Below are positions 20,046 to 31,376 of a DNA stretch of 64,000 nucleotides, in pieces (position 1 is the stretch's first letter; every line of letters begins with the position of its first letter). The translations under genes were made by a program, and so were the position numbers. The stretch lies in contig OX387612.1 of NCBI GenBank assembly GCA_947568835.1, forward strand, positions 3,162,001-3,226,000, given 5' to 3'. The notes beneath the pieces are model-generated. The model did not search any database. It was given only the letters and a program-made list of their open reading frames with translations, and was not told the origin of the DNA. Source of the stretch: Protonemura montana (taxonomy: Eukaryota > Arthropoda > Insecta > Plecoptera > Nemouridae).

Positions 20046-20635
20046 AAACACCGGTTTTCATGAGATCACCGAAGTAAAGCAACATTGCGCTGGGTCAGGT
20101 ATTGGATGGGTGACCATCGTACACATGACCAGTTCTGTTCGGGAGAGAGGTTGGAGGGATGAAAGTTAAGCAACACTGCGCTGAGTCAGGTATTGGATGG
20201 GTGACCATCATACACATGACCAGTTCTGTTCGGGAGAGAGGTTGGAGGGATGAAAGTTAAGCAACACTGCGCTGGGTCAGGTATTGGATGGGTGACCATC
20301 ATACATATGACCAGTTCTGTTTGGGAGAGAGGTTGGAGGGATGAAAGTTAGTACAGCAACTTCACTCGCATTGCTTATCAACCTCTCGACAGCATGGATT
20401 TGTGGAGAAATCCTGTTGTTCGCGTTGTACCGTCCTTCGGAAGGGACGTTAAGTCGGTGGTCCCCTTGGTCTTCGACAGGAGTAGGCTACGTGCTGCACC
20501 GATGTTTCTCTTCCTCTCTTCTAGGCTAAGTTAAGTTCATCATCATCAACTCATTCACCGAAACTAATAGCCCAGTGTCACATGACCTATTGTCAAAACA
20601 GTGCGTCGTTAAACACCACAAATCAATCTTAACTT
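20045..20635 (+). mobile_element. 5S-rRNA-derived SINE, nearly complete
   Basis: The 5S-like head (GAAACACCGGTTTTCATGAG, ATCACCGAAG) is followed by three core units, the body and the tail AACAGTGCGTCGTTAAACAC. Confidence 0.82.
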
Positions 20636-20639
20636 AACC

Positions 20640-21185
20640 GAAAGTCAACGATCAAGATTAAGGAGCTATGAAGTTCAGGGCCGCAATCAGCGAGACGCAA
20701 TGTGAGCCGTCACAACATTTCAATCGTCTTATCAAATTATGAGGCAAACAACAAAATAAATACCACTGCAAATATATGACGCTGTGATTTAGGTTGGTGG
20801 GACAATTAAATTATATTTCACTTGTAAACCAGATGATGATATGCAAAATTAAATTATTTGCCTGCATAACAAAAGCTGCTACATTGCAGTCAACAGGAAT
20901 GTTTGTACCAAGAATACTTATTTAACTTATTTTAAAAAACATATTTCCCATCCACTATAAGATACATGTCCCTGGGCACCTAGTAATAATGTATTACTTG
21001 TAATTCATTTTCCAATTAAAAGTGTTCATAATTTAAGTCAAATATCACAGCGAAGAATCATCTGGTATTATTACCTGAGTTTCAGTAGATGTGACGTAAC
21101 ATGACGTCACTGGAATCAGCGTGCCTGTCAATTTTCTTCTCCGGCCAGCTACGTTCCCCCTCTCTATCCTTCTCTATCACAACAA
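20640..21185. other. Intergenic, one CRE-type palindrome
   Basis: TGACGTCA at 21102-21109. Nothing else recognised. Confidence 0.4.
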
Positions 21186-21189
21186 ATAC

Positions 21190-22258
21190 CCAGCGTCTTA
21201 GCATCCTATTCACAATATCCAGTCTCTTGGCACCATATTCACAATATCCAGCCTCTTGGTATCCTATTCACAATATCCAGTCTCTTGGCACCATATTCAC
21301 AATATCCAGCCTCTTGGTATCCTATTCACAATATCCAGTCTCTTGGCACCATATTCACAATATCCAGCCTCTTGGCACCCTATTCACAATATCCAGCCTC
21401 TTGGCATCCTATTCACAATATCCAGCCTCTTGGCATCCTATTCACAATATCCAGCCTCTTGCCACCCTATTCACAATATCCAGTCGCTTGGCATCCTATT
21501 CACAATATCCAGCCTCTTGGCACCCTATTCACAATATCCAGCCTCTTGGCATCCTATTCACAATATCCAGCCTCTTGGCATCCTATTCACAATATCCAGC
21601 CTCTTGGCACCCTATTCACAACATCCAGCCTCTTGGCACCCTATTCACAATATCCAGCCTCTTGGCATCCTATTCACAATATCCAGCCTCTTGGCACCAT
21701 ATTCACAATATCCAGCCTCTTGGCATCCTATTCACAATATCCAGCCTCTTGGCATCCATTCACAATATCCAGCCTCTTGGCATCCTATTCACAATACCCA
21801 GCCTTTTGGCATCCTATTCACAATATCCAGCCTCTTGGCACCCTATTTACAATATCCAGTCTCTTGGCACCCTATTCACAATATCCAGCCACTTGCCACC
21901 CTATTCACAATATCCAGCCTTTTGGCACCCTATTTACAATATCCAGCCTCTTGGCATCCTATTCACAATATCCAGCCTCTTGGCACCCTATTCACAATAT
22001 CCAGCCTCTTGGTACCCTATTTACAATATCCAGCCTCTTGGCATCCTATTCACAATATCCAGCCTCTTGGCATCCTATTCACAATATCCAGCCTCTTGGC
22101 ACCCTATTCACAATATCCAGCCTCTTGGCACCCTATTCACAATACCCAGCCTCTTGGCACCCTATTCACAATATCCAGCCTCTTGGCACCCTATTCACAA
22201 TATCCAGCCTCTTGGCACCCTATTCACAATATCCAGCCTATTGGCAACCTATTCACAT
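21190..22258 (+). repeat. 29-bp satellite, about 37 units
   Basis: Consensus CACAATATCCAGCCTCTTGG then CATCCTATT. The unit is not a multiple of 3, so all three plus frames stay open for over 330 codons (SQYPASWHPIHNIQPLGILF). These are not genes. Confidence 0.95.
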
Positions 22259-22259
22259 G

Positions 22260-25200
22260 ATGAGACTGTCAATTTCATCAATTGATTAAGGCAATCGATC
22301 AATTGATCAATCGATTTACAGAATAGGGGCCCTGGGTAGGACTCATGTAACTTTTTCGTTGAAGTTAACGAATGTTATCTCAGTAAATTCCAGGGTTCAT
22401 TAATGTTATTTAACGAGATAAACTTCGTAATCTCCATCGACAAAGTGACGTGATCGATACTCACGTAGCAACGAGAGGAACTGTAAAATGTATTTTAAAG
22501 AAGAAAATAAGACCAGAATGTAGCCAACTTTTCAAAATTAAAACACTGCTTCTTGGATTAACGGCCGATATATCTCCGATAAAATAAAATCTGTAAAAAA
22601 AACACTACGACGAGAAAAAAAAACACACATGTTTAATTTCTTTCCACACATTTGTGTATATATTAGTATATTTTAATGTCATTTCAAAAATGAGCTGAGT
22701 TGAACAAAGAAACAAATAATTGCAATTACAATAAATGGGCAATATGAAGACACAATTAAATTAATGTACAATTCAGTTAATCATGTATTTAAACAATTAG
22801 AATGTCAATCGCCACATTCGAACTTGAGATAATAACTTATTACAATTGAGCAATTGATGACGCTCGACTCAATCGAACGACTTTGTATGATTGTGGTTCG
22901 TGCTTCTTATCTCGGAAATCCAAACTGGAAATCGGTGCGCTTAACGTTGTTCATGTTTTCAATTTGTCGATGAATCCGAAAACATCCAAACAGAATGACG
23001 CGAAATCAGTTTACAACCACAAATACAACTCGGGTATTCGTTTTTGCCAATCAAGCAAAATTTCGTGGGTCATTTTTCGATCCATCGCTATCGTAAGCCG
23101 CGAATTATGTGAAGTCGGAGAGATGAGGGCGAGAAAATGATCTTAATAAGTAATTAAAACAAGGTTTCATCACATTTTCGGTGGCCGTTTGACAAGTCGG
23201 GGAAAGCGCTGCGAACGCACCGAATAATTTAACGTCGTTCTCGATTGCAGTCTCCGAAAAACAAAACGACAGCTAAGTAGAGACAACAAATATCATATTC
23301 AGGGACGTCATGCGTTCGATACTTATTACATTAATTGAGCATAGACTGAGCTTTGATGTTTCTACAGATACGAAAAGGTTAAACTGCAATACATAAAAAA
23401 AAAAAGATAACCGTAAAAAAGTATCGTATTCGCGTCTTTGTTTCGATTGGACCGTGATAAATCGAACTCGAGACGTTCGGAACCGTGAAAGATTCTCTTG
23501 AAATAAAGACGAAGATATAAGACTTTGACGGGCCAAGGAAAAAGTGCGCTTTCCGCAATTTGTCAAGCGACACCTACTGATGCCTTCGGTAATGACACTT
23601 CCCAAAGACGAACTGAAGGGAACGCCTTCACGCTAACCTAAAAACTATCGAAGAGCAAAGCTTCTAACGCAGCCAAATCTAAATTTAAAACATAGCCTTG
23701 CATAAGAGTAAGTGTTACGTCGAAAAATGTGTTCAAATTTCATTTAAAATTGTTTACAGCAGATCGAATAAAGTTAGAATTGCTTGCGTTTCGATTTGTA
23801 ATCAATCTTATTCCTAATTAATAATTCCAAATCACTTAATCAATGCAATTACCCTAGAACAGCTAAATGAAAACAGGCTAAAAAATCACTAACGCCTACC
23901 TACGATATTTTTTTTTACGTCTACAAGACTAATACGATGGATAGTAAAATGTCACATCCTAGATTACGAACAATTTAATTATGCGGTTGTCAAAAATACC
24001 TGAAATATTTACTCTCATGCATCATGAAAGTGTGAGTATATTGAATGTGATTAAATAGATGACGCGCTTATAAATGAGGGGAAACTTGTAATTAACTCGC
24101 GATCGATCCAGAGTTGACGGAAATCGGGAACGCGGGATGCTTTTGATAAATTTTCCCGTCCGGAAAAACGAGCGCCGGGAAAAGCTTGGCGGTAACTCGA
24201 TTGCTAATTTTACGAACCTTGAGAGTGAGCCGGTAAAACTGTATCGACAACAAAGTTTAAAAACACTTATGAGGCACTTTTCACGAGAAAAAAAAAATCA
24301 CACGAAATACGATGTTATATATATTTATTTTTTTTATTATTATTATAATTACCTAAATCTACGCGATGTAATTTTAAAATTTAAATATCTTTAAGATAAT
24401 GTTAATATTATACCGAGACACGCACGATACGAGAAAAGATTCGACGCTTTCGAATGTTTCCGAGCGTTGTGATATTATTTTGTGAACTGCGAGTGCAATA
24501 GCATCGTACGGTAGATTACACGAAACGAACAAACCAATCGCATGAGATTTCCTAATGTAGACTGTATTTAAAGTAGGCACGCGAGTTTGTTTTATTAGAG
24601 TTTTCCAATAAAGATAATAAATATACACAATTTTTCCACAATGTTCTAAAATTAAATCAAATGGGCATACTACCAAATAATTGCGGTTTTTTTTTTCGTT
24701 TTTTTTTTTAGGTTATTTACATCCACAGGGAAGTAAAAGAAAAAAAAAAGGTCTTAGGTGTAAAATGAACTAGATTGGGGTATGTTTTCAAAACTAAATT
24801 GATAACATAGAAATTGAACACAACTTAGACTTGGAGTCCAGCGCTCTACTAACCTAAAAGTCTGATTGTTGGACAACAATGACAGGAGATCAAAACTTTG
24901 CGATGGCTTGCATCGATACTTTAAAAGTGATACAAAGCGATGGTACAAAGATATTTTTACGGCCTATTTTACCAATTCAGCTTTAGCCACGTCACTGTGT
25001 TTGCAAAATAACTAGATTTTGAATTCAGATAATGTCAACAAAGTTTTGCTTTGATGGTGAGAAGGCTGAATTTTGTGCCTAAACGAATACGGTGAATATA
25101 GTTGCTGTCTCTTGGTATTTTACGTCCTGTTTCATTGTCGAGAAGTTCTTAGCGATTGGCACCCAAGCTGGGTTCTCAAAAGGAAAAGGTATTTTGTGCA

Positions 25201-25300
25201 AAAATCATTTTTAAACAGGTTACAAAATAGCTATGAGACGTAGCTTTAAAGAAGAAAATCCTGTAAGTCAGACAAACAGGATTGGAGACAAAACACCATT
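22260..25300. other. Gene-free stretch
   Basis: AT-rich with scattered CpG. Open frames up to about 110 codons show no recognisable domain and no consistent splice pattern. No repeat family assigned. Confidence 0.45.
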
Positions 25301-25480
25301 ACTCAATCAAAATTGTGTACCCAATTGGGTCAAAAGTTTTGTCCAATTAGTAAAATTGGTTAGAGCAACGACCACGAAAGGTGGAGATCGGTGTTTGAGT
25401 TCCCGTTTGGGTACCAATTACTGAGAGGTTCTGATAAGAAATACTCTCCTCATTGCAAGCATTTGCAATCGAAATGAAAA
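25300..25480 (+). repeat. Diverged tRNA-derived SINE
   Basis: tRNA-like core AATTGGTTAGAGCAACGACC, GGTGGAGATCGGTGTTTGAG, then the family tail ATTGCAAGCATTTGCAATCG. More diverged than other copies. Confidence 0.7.
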
Positions 25481-28220
25481 TCAACCCGGATTTGATCTGC
25501 AAATAAGTTGGATAAATTGTTCCATGTCTTATGTTTTAAAATAAAAAAACCGTCCATTAATTATTTTGAACCCGACGAGGATTCTACGTAAAGGTCTTTG
25601 AACTTTGTAGCTGCCAAGAATGAAAATGCTGGAGAACGTAATTGCAACAATATCATCGCCTATAAAGTACGATCTCATTGCGGAAACTTAAAGTCAGAAC
25701 GATATGCAAAATAAGCCTAATGGAGGATTACGATCCCAGAAAAGCTAAACCTCCCGCGTGGACTTAAAGTGGAAAAATATATCTTCTTTCAAATGAAACC
25801 GCACATCCTTTTTATGCATTAAAGTTATCGAGATATTCTGTCGTAGAGTGTTTTTCTGTTTCGATATCGTTAACATTTTCCCACAATTTATTTGTTATAT
25901 CGTTAAAAGTTAGTCTACTATGCTAGTTAAACTTTTGTTTTACGAAGTTGGCCCACATGTATTACAAAAAAAAAACACGGTTAATTTTGTAAAAATGAAT
26001 AAAGATGACAATAAGTAACAGAGGTATTGAGCCTAATAATATTTTGACAGATTCATCTTTTGGCTTGCTGATTGTCTTTTGTTATGAATTTTGATGGACA
26101 TTTTTTTTTACTGTTTTTTTTTCATGTTTTTGGCTAAATAAACTACAAAACGTTACGGATTTGAAAACGAGTTGAAAGGGGACGTGAGTTTGTTCCTGAA
26201 TTCTGAATCCTGAATTTTGAGCGTAAGCCTTGAAACCAGACAACACGAAACATCTTTCCTTTCCATCAATTTACACAAACGTTCAATATTTTAGACACTT
26301 TTCTTAGTCCATGCTCGTTGCACGATTTCACCGCCGTAACTTAGATCTCGAGACCCGCACGTTCTTGTCTCCGATTCGATTCAAACAAGGGACAAAGAAT
26401 CTACGGTTGCCAAATCATTTCACCGGGGATTTTCAGCCACTGCTCACTTTACACCGCCACAGATTTCAGCGAACGAGGTAACTTTCAAATTTTCGATTTC
26501 AGATCCATTTACTCGAAAAAAGAGCACAGAGAGTTTCGAGCCAGCGCTAATGGTTAACTGTCTTCGCAGGAAAATGGTGGTCAAAATATTACTTCACCGC
26601 GAGCAAAATGAAGAATGCTACCACATGGAGTCACCGTCGTTTCGTGTGTTTAGAAATTTCATTTCATTACTTCTCGCAGATTACTCGCATTTGAGACTGG
26701 TTTACGCCCAATCAATCTTTATTATTGCTAACCACAACGATTGTTAAACATATATTGATATTTTTTGTCGTAACTATTTGGTTTTGTTAAAAAGAACAGC
26801 CTACTCTTACCACATGTTACCGGCCTCGTTCGCTCAGCAGAAAGTTGATCAATAACGCTGTGACTCTGACTGTACCTGTAAACTCGATGGTTGTAAGCTT
26901 GGATCTTTCGGCTGCTAGACAAGAAGTTTCCACATCTAACTGCAAATAATGCCAACTTGACAGGAATTTTTATGTGAAAACACTGAAAGTTCAACGACAG
27001 CATTCGAAGTTCCTCTGGAATTGAAATCGACCCGAAAGGAAGCAAATCTCGCCTGCGTGAACGGATATCAGCGATCTTATCCGAGGTAAATTGATAGTTT
27101 TTGTCGTTATGGCAACAACTGGGTACGATCGTAGTGTCCAGTAAACCGTATACTTCGTAGCACAGTGACTTGAAACCGTGAAACGGGGAGCCTCGATTTC
27201 AGTTAGTGATAGAAATAAGATAACCTTATCGATAAGGTAAGCCCTTCAGACAACTTAGTACTAGCACTTAGCATTTTTTCTCTGCAAGACCTGAGGTTCC
27301 CTAAATTTGTGCCGTCAAACCCTTTTTGAGTTCTGCGGATTATCGCTAAACGTAATCAAAGTCCCACCGTCGCGACTTTCCGAAACATTTCGTCGCGGCC
27401 GTAGCCACGCGCCAGTAAATCTAGCTTTACATTCAAGAAACATGGAAGCATGTTCAGCACGAAACACGTACCAAAAATCCGAAACACAATCGTCAGAAAT
27501 CCCAGAAATTCTCTCTGTTTCGATTCCATAGAGGATTGGAGATCCACTAACCATTTTCGATTGCTATTTTACTACACGTGGATAACCATTCGATAAATAA
27601 TACTATCGTCTTGCAAAAATAGTGGTCAAGCAAAAACGTTGATGACGTAGATTTTAAATCGATGTCGATCGATCGAAGTCGCTACGATCGAAGTCGCTAC
27701 GATCGAGCGAGGAAACAAGCCAACAAGCTGCCATTGTGAGATATAACCTTTCATTTGGGGTACGCACGATAAAATAACAGGCTATTTCTGGCAAAACGCT
27801 ATCGAATGAAATTGAGTTTTTGCTAATTGAACTCTAATTGCAAGGGCATGTCATGACAGAACTAACAGAAGTTACAAACCCGTCGAACAGAATCAAATAT
27901 AACGACATCGTCAGCTGCCTGATCAACTTTACGTGACAGATTCGGTGCCAAGTCTTCCAGATCGACGTCCGAACAGCCGTAGTCCATATCTTGACCAAGT
28001 TTTGCGCTTGTCAAGTTTTCAAGCAGACTTAACTCGGAACCGATGTTAAGAGTTGCAACAAACCGGATGAAACCGGATGAAACCGGACGAAACACGTTGT
28101 GGACCAAGTTTTACGTCCCGTTACGCACTCCATAGTTACGCATGGAAACCGCAGAAATATCTTAGAACTCAGCTTTGGTAACTTTATTTTTCTCCCTATG
28201 GCAAGATTCACAAAATATTT
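25480..28220. other. Gene-free stretch with one satellite-like unit
   Basis: No gene recognised. Positions 26850-26900 hold one diverged unit of the 53-bp repeat. Confidence 0.45.
26850..26900 (+). repeat. Single diverged unit of the 53-bp satellite
   Basis: AACGCTGTGACTCTGACTGT and ACCTGTAAACTCGATGG match the unit amplified at 54885-55330. Confidence 0.65.
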
Positions 28221-28228
28221 CAAGTCAC

Positions 28229-28672
28229 TAATAGGGAAATCTCTTTAAATTTGAAACTTTATTTTTTTTTGTGAGAAAATAATGAAAACGTAGTTTTTTA
28301 TTTTCTTCTAAATCCAATTTTAAATAAAATATCTCTGTTTAAAATGTTTGCGTTTGAATCTCGTACGAAAACGAGGGTCGCCATTTTTTTTGACATGAAG
28401 TGAAATCTGACGTCAGTATGACGTCAAAAAACAGAAGCGAACGCAAAGGATACAACAAAATGACGTCAGAACTACGTGTAGTTAATCACAGCCCGTTTTA
28501 ATCCCGCCACGAGAATTCATATTTTAGCCATTCTTAAAACAAATATAAATAGAAAAGTTATGATCGGATTACAAAAAGAAAAAATAATAATAATTAAATA
28601 ATAATCTAAAGGAGATTTCCCTAATAAATTAAATTTTAGATCTCAAACTGTCTTGGCAGATGCTTTGCTCAG
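28229..28672. mobile_element. MITE with GGGAAATCTC termini (copy 1)
   Basis: Inverted termini GGGAAATCTCTTTAA and TAAAGGAGATTTCCC are flanked by TA. It carries three TGACGTCA palindromes (28408, 28419, 28461). A second copy lies at 42986-43475. No transposase. The TA flanks suggest a Tc1/mariner-type mover, by inference. Confidence 0.75.
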
Positions 28673-29179
28673 AACATGTTTGGTACATAAAATCACAGAC
28701 AGCTTACACAGATTCTCTACACTGACTCTCTTAACTTTGGAGTTGTGAGGTTTACTGGTTATCAAACTAGTATTTTTCATTCCGATCTTTTCCGTTTTAA
28801 AATTGTGATGAAAACGCTCTCTTATGCCTGATTTCTTTCGCGACTTTTTCTCATCATGTACTCCTGTGTAAGCTTATCATGCGATAAAAAAAATTCTGTG
28901 AATCTCGCCAAACGTTTTTCAACGCTGGAGGATTTGCGTTTGCCAGCTTACAGTTAATATGTGTTACAAGAGTTCGTGCAGCGACGGTCGTAGCTGCTTT
29001 GCCCGCGAGTTCTTACAACTCTTGTTAAAACGTTACAACGTTTCAGAATCCCATTCCCAGCTCTGCCCTCTCACGTGAGAAGGCATTACGGGTCGGTCGG
29101 AAGTCGAAAGATATCGAGAATCCTGAATTCAGCTCAGGTTCCGATACTTTCGACAACAACCACAGCTTTGAAAGAAATC

Positions 29180-29490
29180 TATTTAAAAACCAGGTTTTTT
29201 CAATGCTTTCCCGACGTTTCCCAACTCATGTCTGTTACTTTATCAAAGGGTGAAAGCAGTTGTGACATTTCTTTGATAACAAACAATAGAATCCGTTAAA
29301 TATTTTGTATCAATGCTATTGTTGTGGTTTTTTTAAGGTTATCTTTCACCCTTGATGAAAGAAAATAAGAAACGTCAGGAAAATAAGTTTTTTTTTACTT
29401 AGCATTCAAGAAACCAAGTTAAAAACATTTTCTCTTCTTCAAAACCAGTGCAACTTGGCAAGATAAAGTAGACGCGAATCTCGAACCTGT
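29180..29490. repeat. Foldback-type repeat copy
   Basis: Contains TTTCCCGACGTTTCCCAACT, TTACTTTATCAAAGGGTGAA and an inverted partner arm; matches the family at 59107-59430. Confidence 0.6.
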
Positions 29491-30180
29491 ACTAACCAAC
29501 GACAGCTGACAGAATGGTTTTTGACAGCTGCTGTCAACTTTTGTCGGAGAGAACGGATTAAAATCCGAGCTCGCCAACCTCAACAACCGCTCTCACCACC
29601 ACACACAGAATCAAGTACTTCGTAAAAGAATCCGCTCCGAAAACGACGGGTAAAACCTAACCTAAAAAAAAAAAAACTCCCTAAACGTTAAAACACTTTC
29701 ACTCGACCCACGGCACGAGCCTGGCTGTCGAAGTCTGTCTCTCCCAGACGAGAAACTGCGAGTCGCCTAACCTAACCTCTTCGTCGAATCGAAAGTCGAC
29801 CCTCCTGGCAACGGCCGACAAGAAAGTGCGGTTAACGTAGAGCCGAGCGAGGCGCCAGTGCGGCCGTCGGTTGCAGTCTTTTGGTGAACTAGTTGTCGGT
29901 GTAATTGCGTCTCTAATCTTCGTTTGGCTACCAGCGGTAGCGGCTATCGCCGGCCGTTGTCATTGGCTGCTGGCCTGGAGGGCGTCGTTTATGTGCGTCC
30001 AAAGATCTTTCTTGCAAGACTTTGATCTGCGGAGGAAACAGAAAGCCGATTCAGTTGCGATGTCGACGATACTTCATACAAGCCACTGGTAAAAAATTGC
30101 CGGTTTAACTTTTGCGGCATCAGTTCACGTTCCAATAACCCTAATTTTTTGTTGGATACGTTTTTACTTTGCTTATATCG

Positions 30181-30602
30181 TTGAGTGTAGGTTATAGGTA
30201 GAGAAACAACGTCAATGTTACAGTCTCTGCGTGAAAGATGGCCGCCAAATGACTGCCTTACCGACAAAAATGCAGAGTACCGGAACATCACGTTAAGTGG
30301 AGCCACTGTCGTATGAAATTTAATTTCAATATTTCTCGTAGGTTAACTCGCTTTTGAGACTTTTCCTGCTAAAAAAATCTCCATCAATGTTTACCTCAAC
30401 GATTGATATACATGTAACAATATTTAAAAGCGAGTAACCTACGAGAAATATCGAAATTAAATTTCATACGACAGTGGCTCCACTTAACGTGACGTTCCGG
30501 TACTCTGCATTTTTGTCGGTAAGGTAGTCATTTGGCGGCCATCTTTCACGCAGAGTCTTTAACATTGACGTTGTTTCTCTACCTAGAACCTACACTCAAC
30601 GC
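30181..30602. mobile_element. Long palindromic MITE (copy 1)
   Basis: The two halves are inverted copies: GTTGAGTGTAGGTTATAGGT at the left and ACCTAGAACCTACACTCAAC at the right, meeting near 30395. Arms of about 200 bp. Copy 2 is at 36793-37203. No coding capacity. Confidence 0.8.
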
Positions 30603-30954
30603 TTACATACAGGGGAAATCAAGGTTTGATTCTCATATTGGGAAGACATTTTCTGGAGAGTAGTATCATTTACAATTTGAATGGTTAATAACCTGCCATC
30701 TTTTGCCAAAAAAGTGTCTCTTTTAGAAAAAAGTACTGAGTCATCCCATGAAAGCCTGGATTGTCACTAAATTGGCATGAAAATACGGTCCACACAGGTT
30801 AAAAGACCGTTCTACGACGATATCATAAAACTTGCATCACTAGAAGACGAATTGGTATCCTGATGAATTGCCAAACTCCATTATTTATATATATTTTAAT
30901 TAATTTTTTAATTTTTTGATTAAAAAAAAATTATCTTATGAATAAGTTGTTTTG

Positions 30955-31205
30955 TTATAAGAAAAACTATTTGAACTGGGTTTTGAATGCTAAGTAAAGG
31001 GCTACTAAATTTCCCAACGTTTGTCAGGAAATTTTAACGTTTTGTTATCGGAAAATTGTCAGGACTGCTCAAACCTCTGAAGAAGTAACTAGTATATGTT
31101 GCGAAACGTCGGGAAATTTAGTAGCCCTTTACTTAGCATTCAAAAACCAGTTGAAATAGTTTTTCTAAAAACCAGTGCTAAGGATAAATCAAGTAGACAT
31201 GAAGT
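30955..31205. repeat. Foldback repeat with hammerhead-like core
   Basis: Arms AACTATTTGAACTGGGTTTT and its inverse enclose CTGAAGA (31077) and CGAAACGTCG (31102), with GTAAC/GTTGC able to pair between them. It directly abuts the last identified ZSWIM8 exon. Confidence 0.7.
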
Positions 31206-31226
31206 TGTATTGTTATTTTCACCCAC

Positions 31227-31376
31227 CTGCGGATGGATTGCAGCCACTCCTTGAACTGCTGGTTACCGTCGGGCGTGATTTGAAAAGCAGCTCTTGCCGA
31301 CAAAACAATGTTGACAAAGTCCTCGTAATCCCCCGATGTCAGATGGTACAACTTCTGATGCATGCACTGGATATAC
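31227..31376 (-). CDS. ZSWIM8: ZSWIM8 exon s (last found)
   Basis: Encodes YIQCMHQKLYHLTSGDYEDF, VNIVLSARAAFQITPDGNQQ and FKEWLQSIR. Human has about 20 residues more. Either the donor GTGGGTG at 31226 leads to an unseen exon, or the frame runs on 16 codons to a stop at 31180-31178 inside the neighbouring repeat. Confidence 0.88.

Noticed and set aside
21101-22289. Open frames of 334-394 codons
   Set aside because: All three frames of a 29-bp satellite are open; translation is only the repeat.
27862-28107. 81-codon minus-strand frame ending CNFC
   Set aside because: Considered as an exon, but no family match and no consistent splice partners.
30676-30730. Candidate ZSWIM8 terminal exon reading FWQKMAGY on the minus strand
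   Set aside because: Tempting similarity to the human LWQR end, but the acceptor does not give the phase required after exon s.
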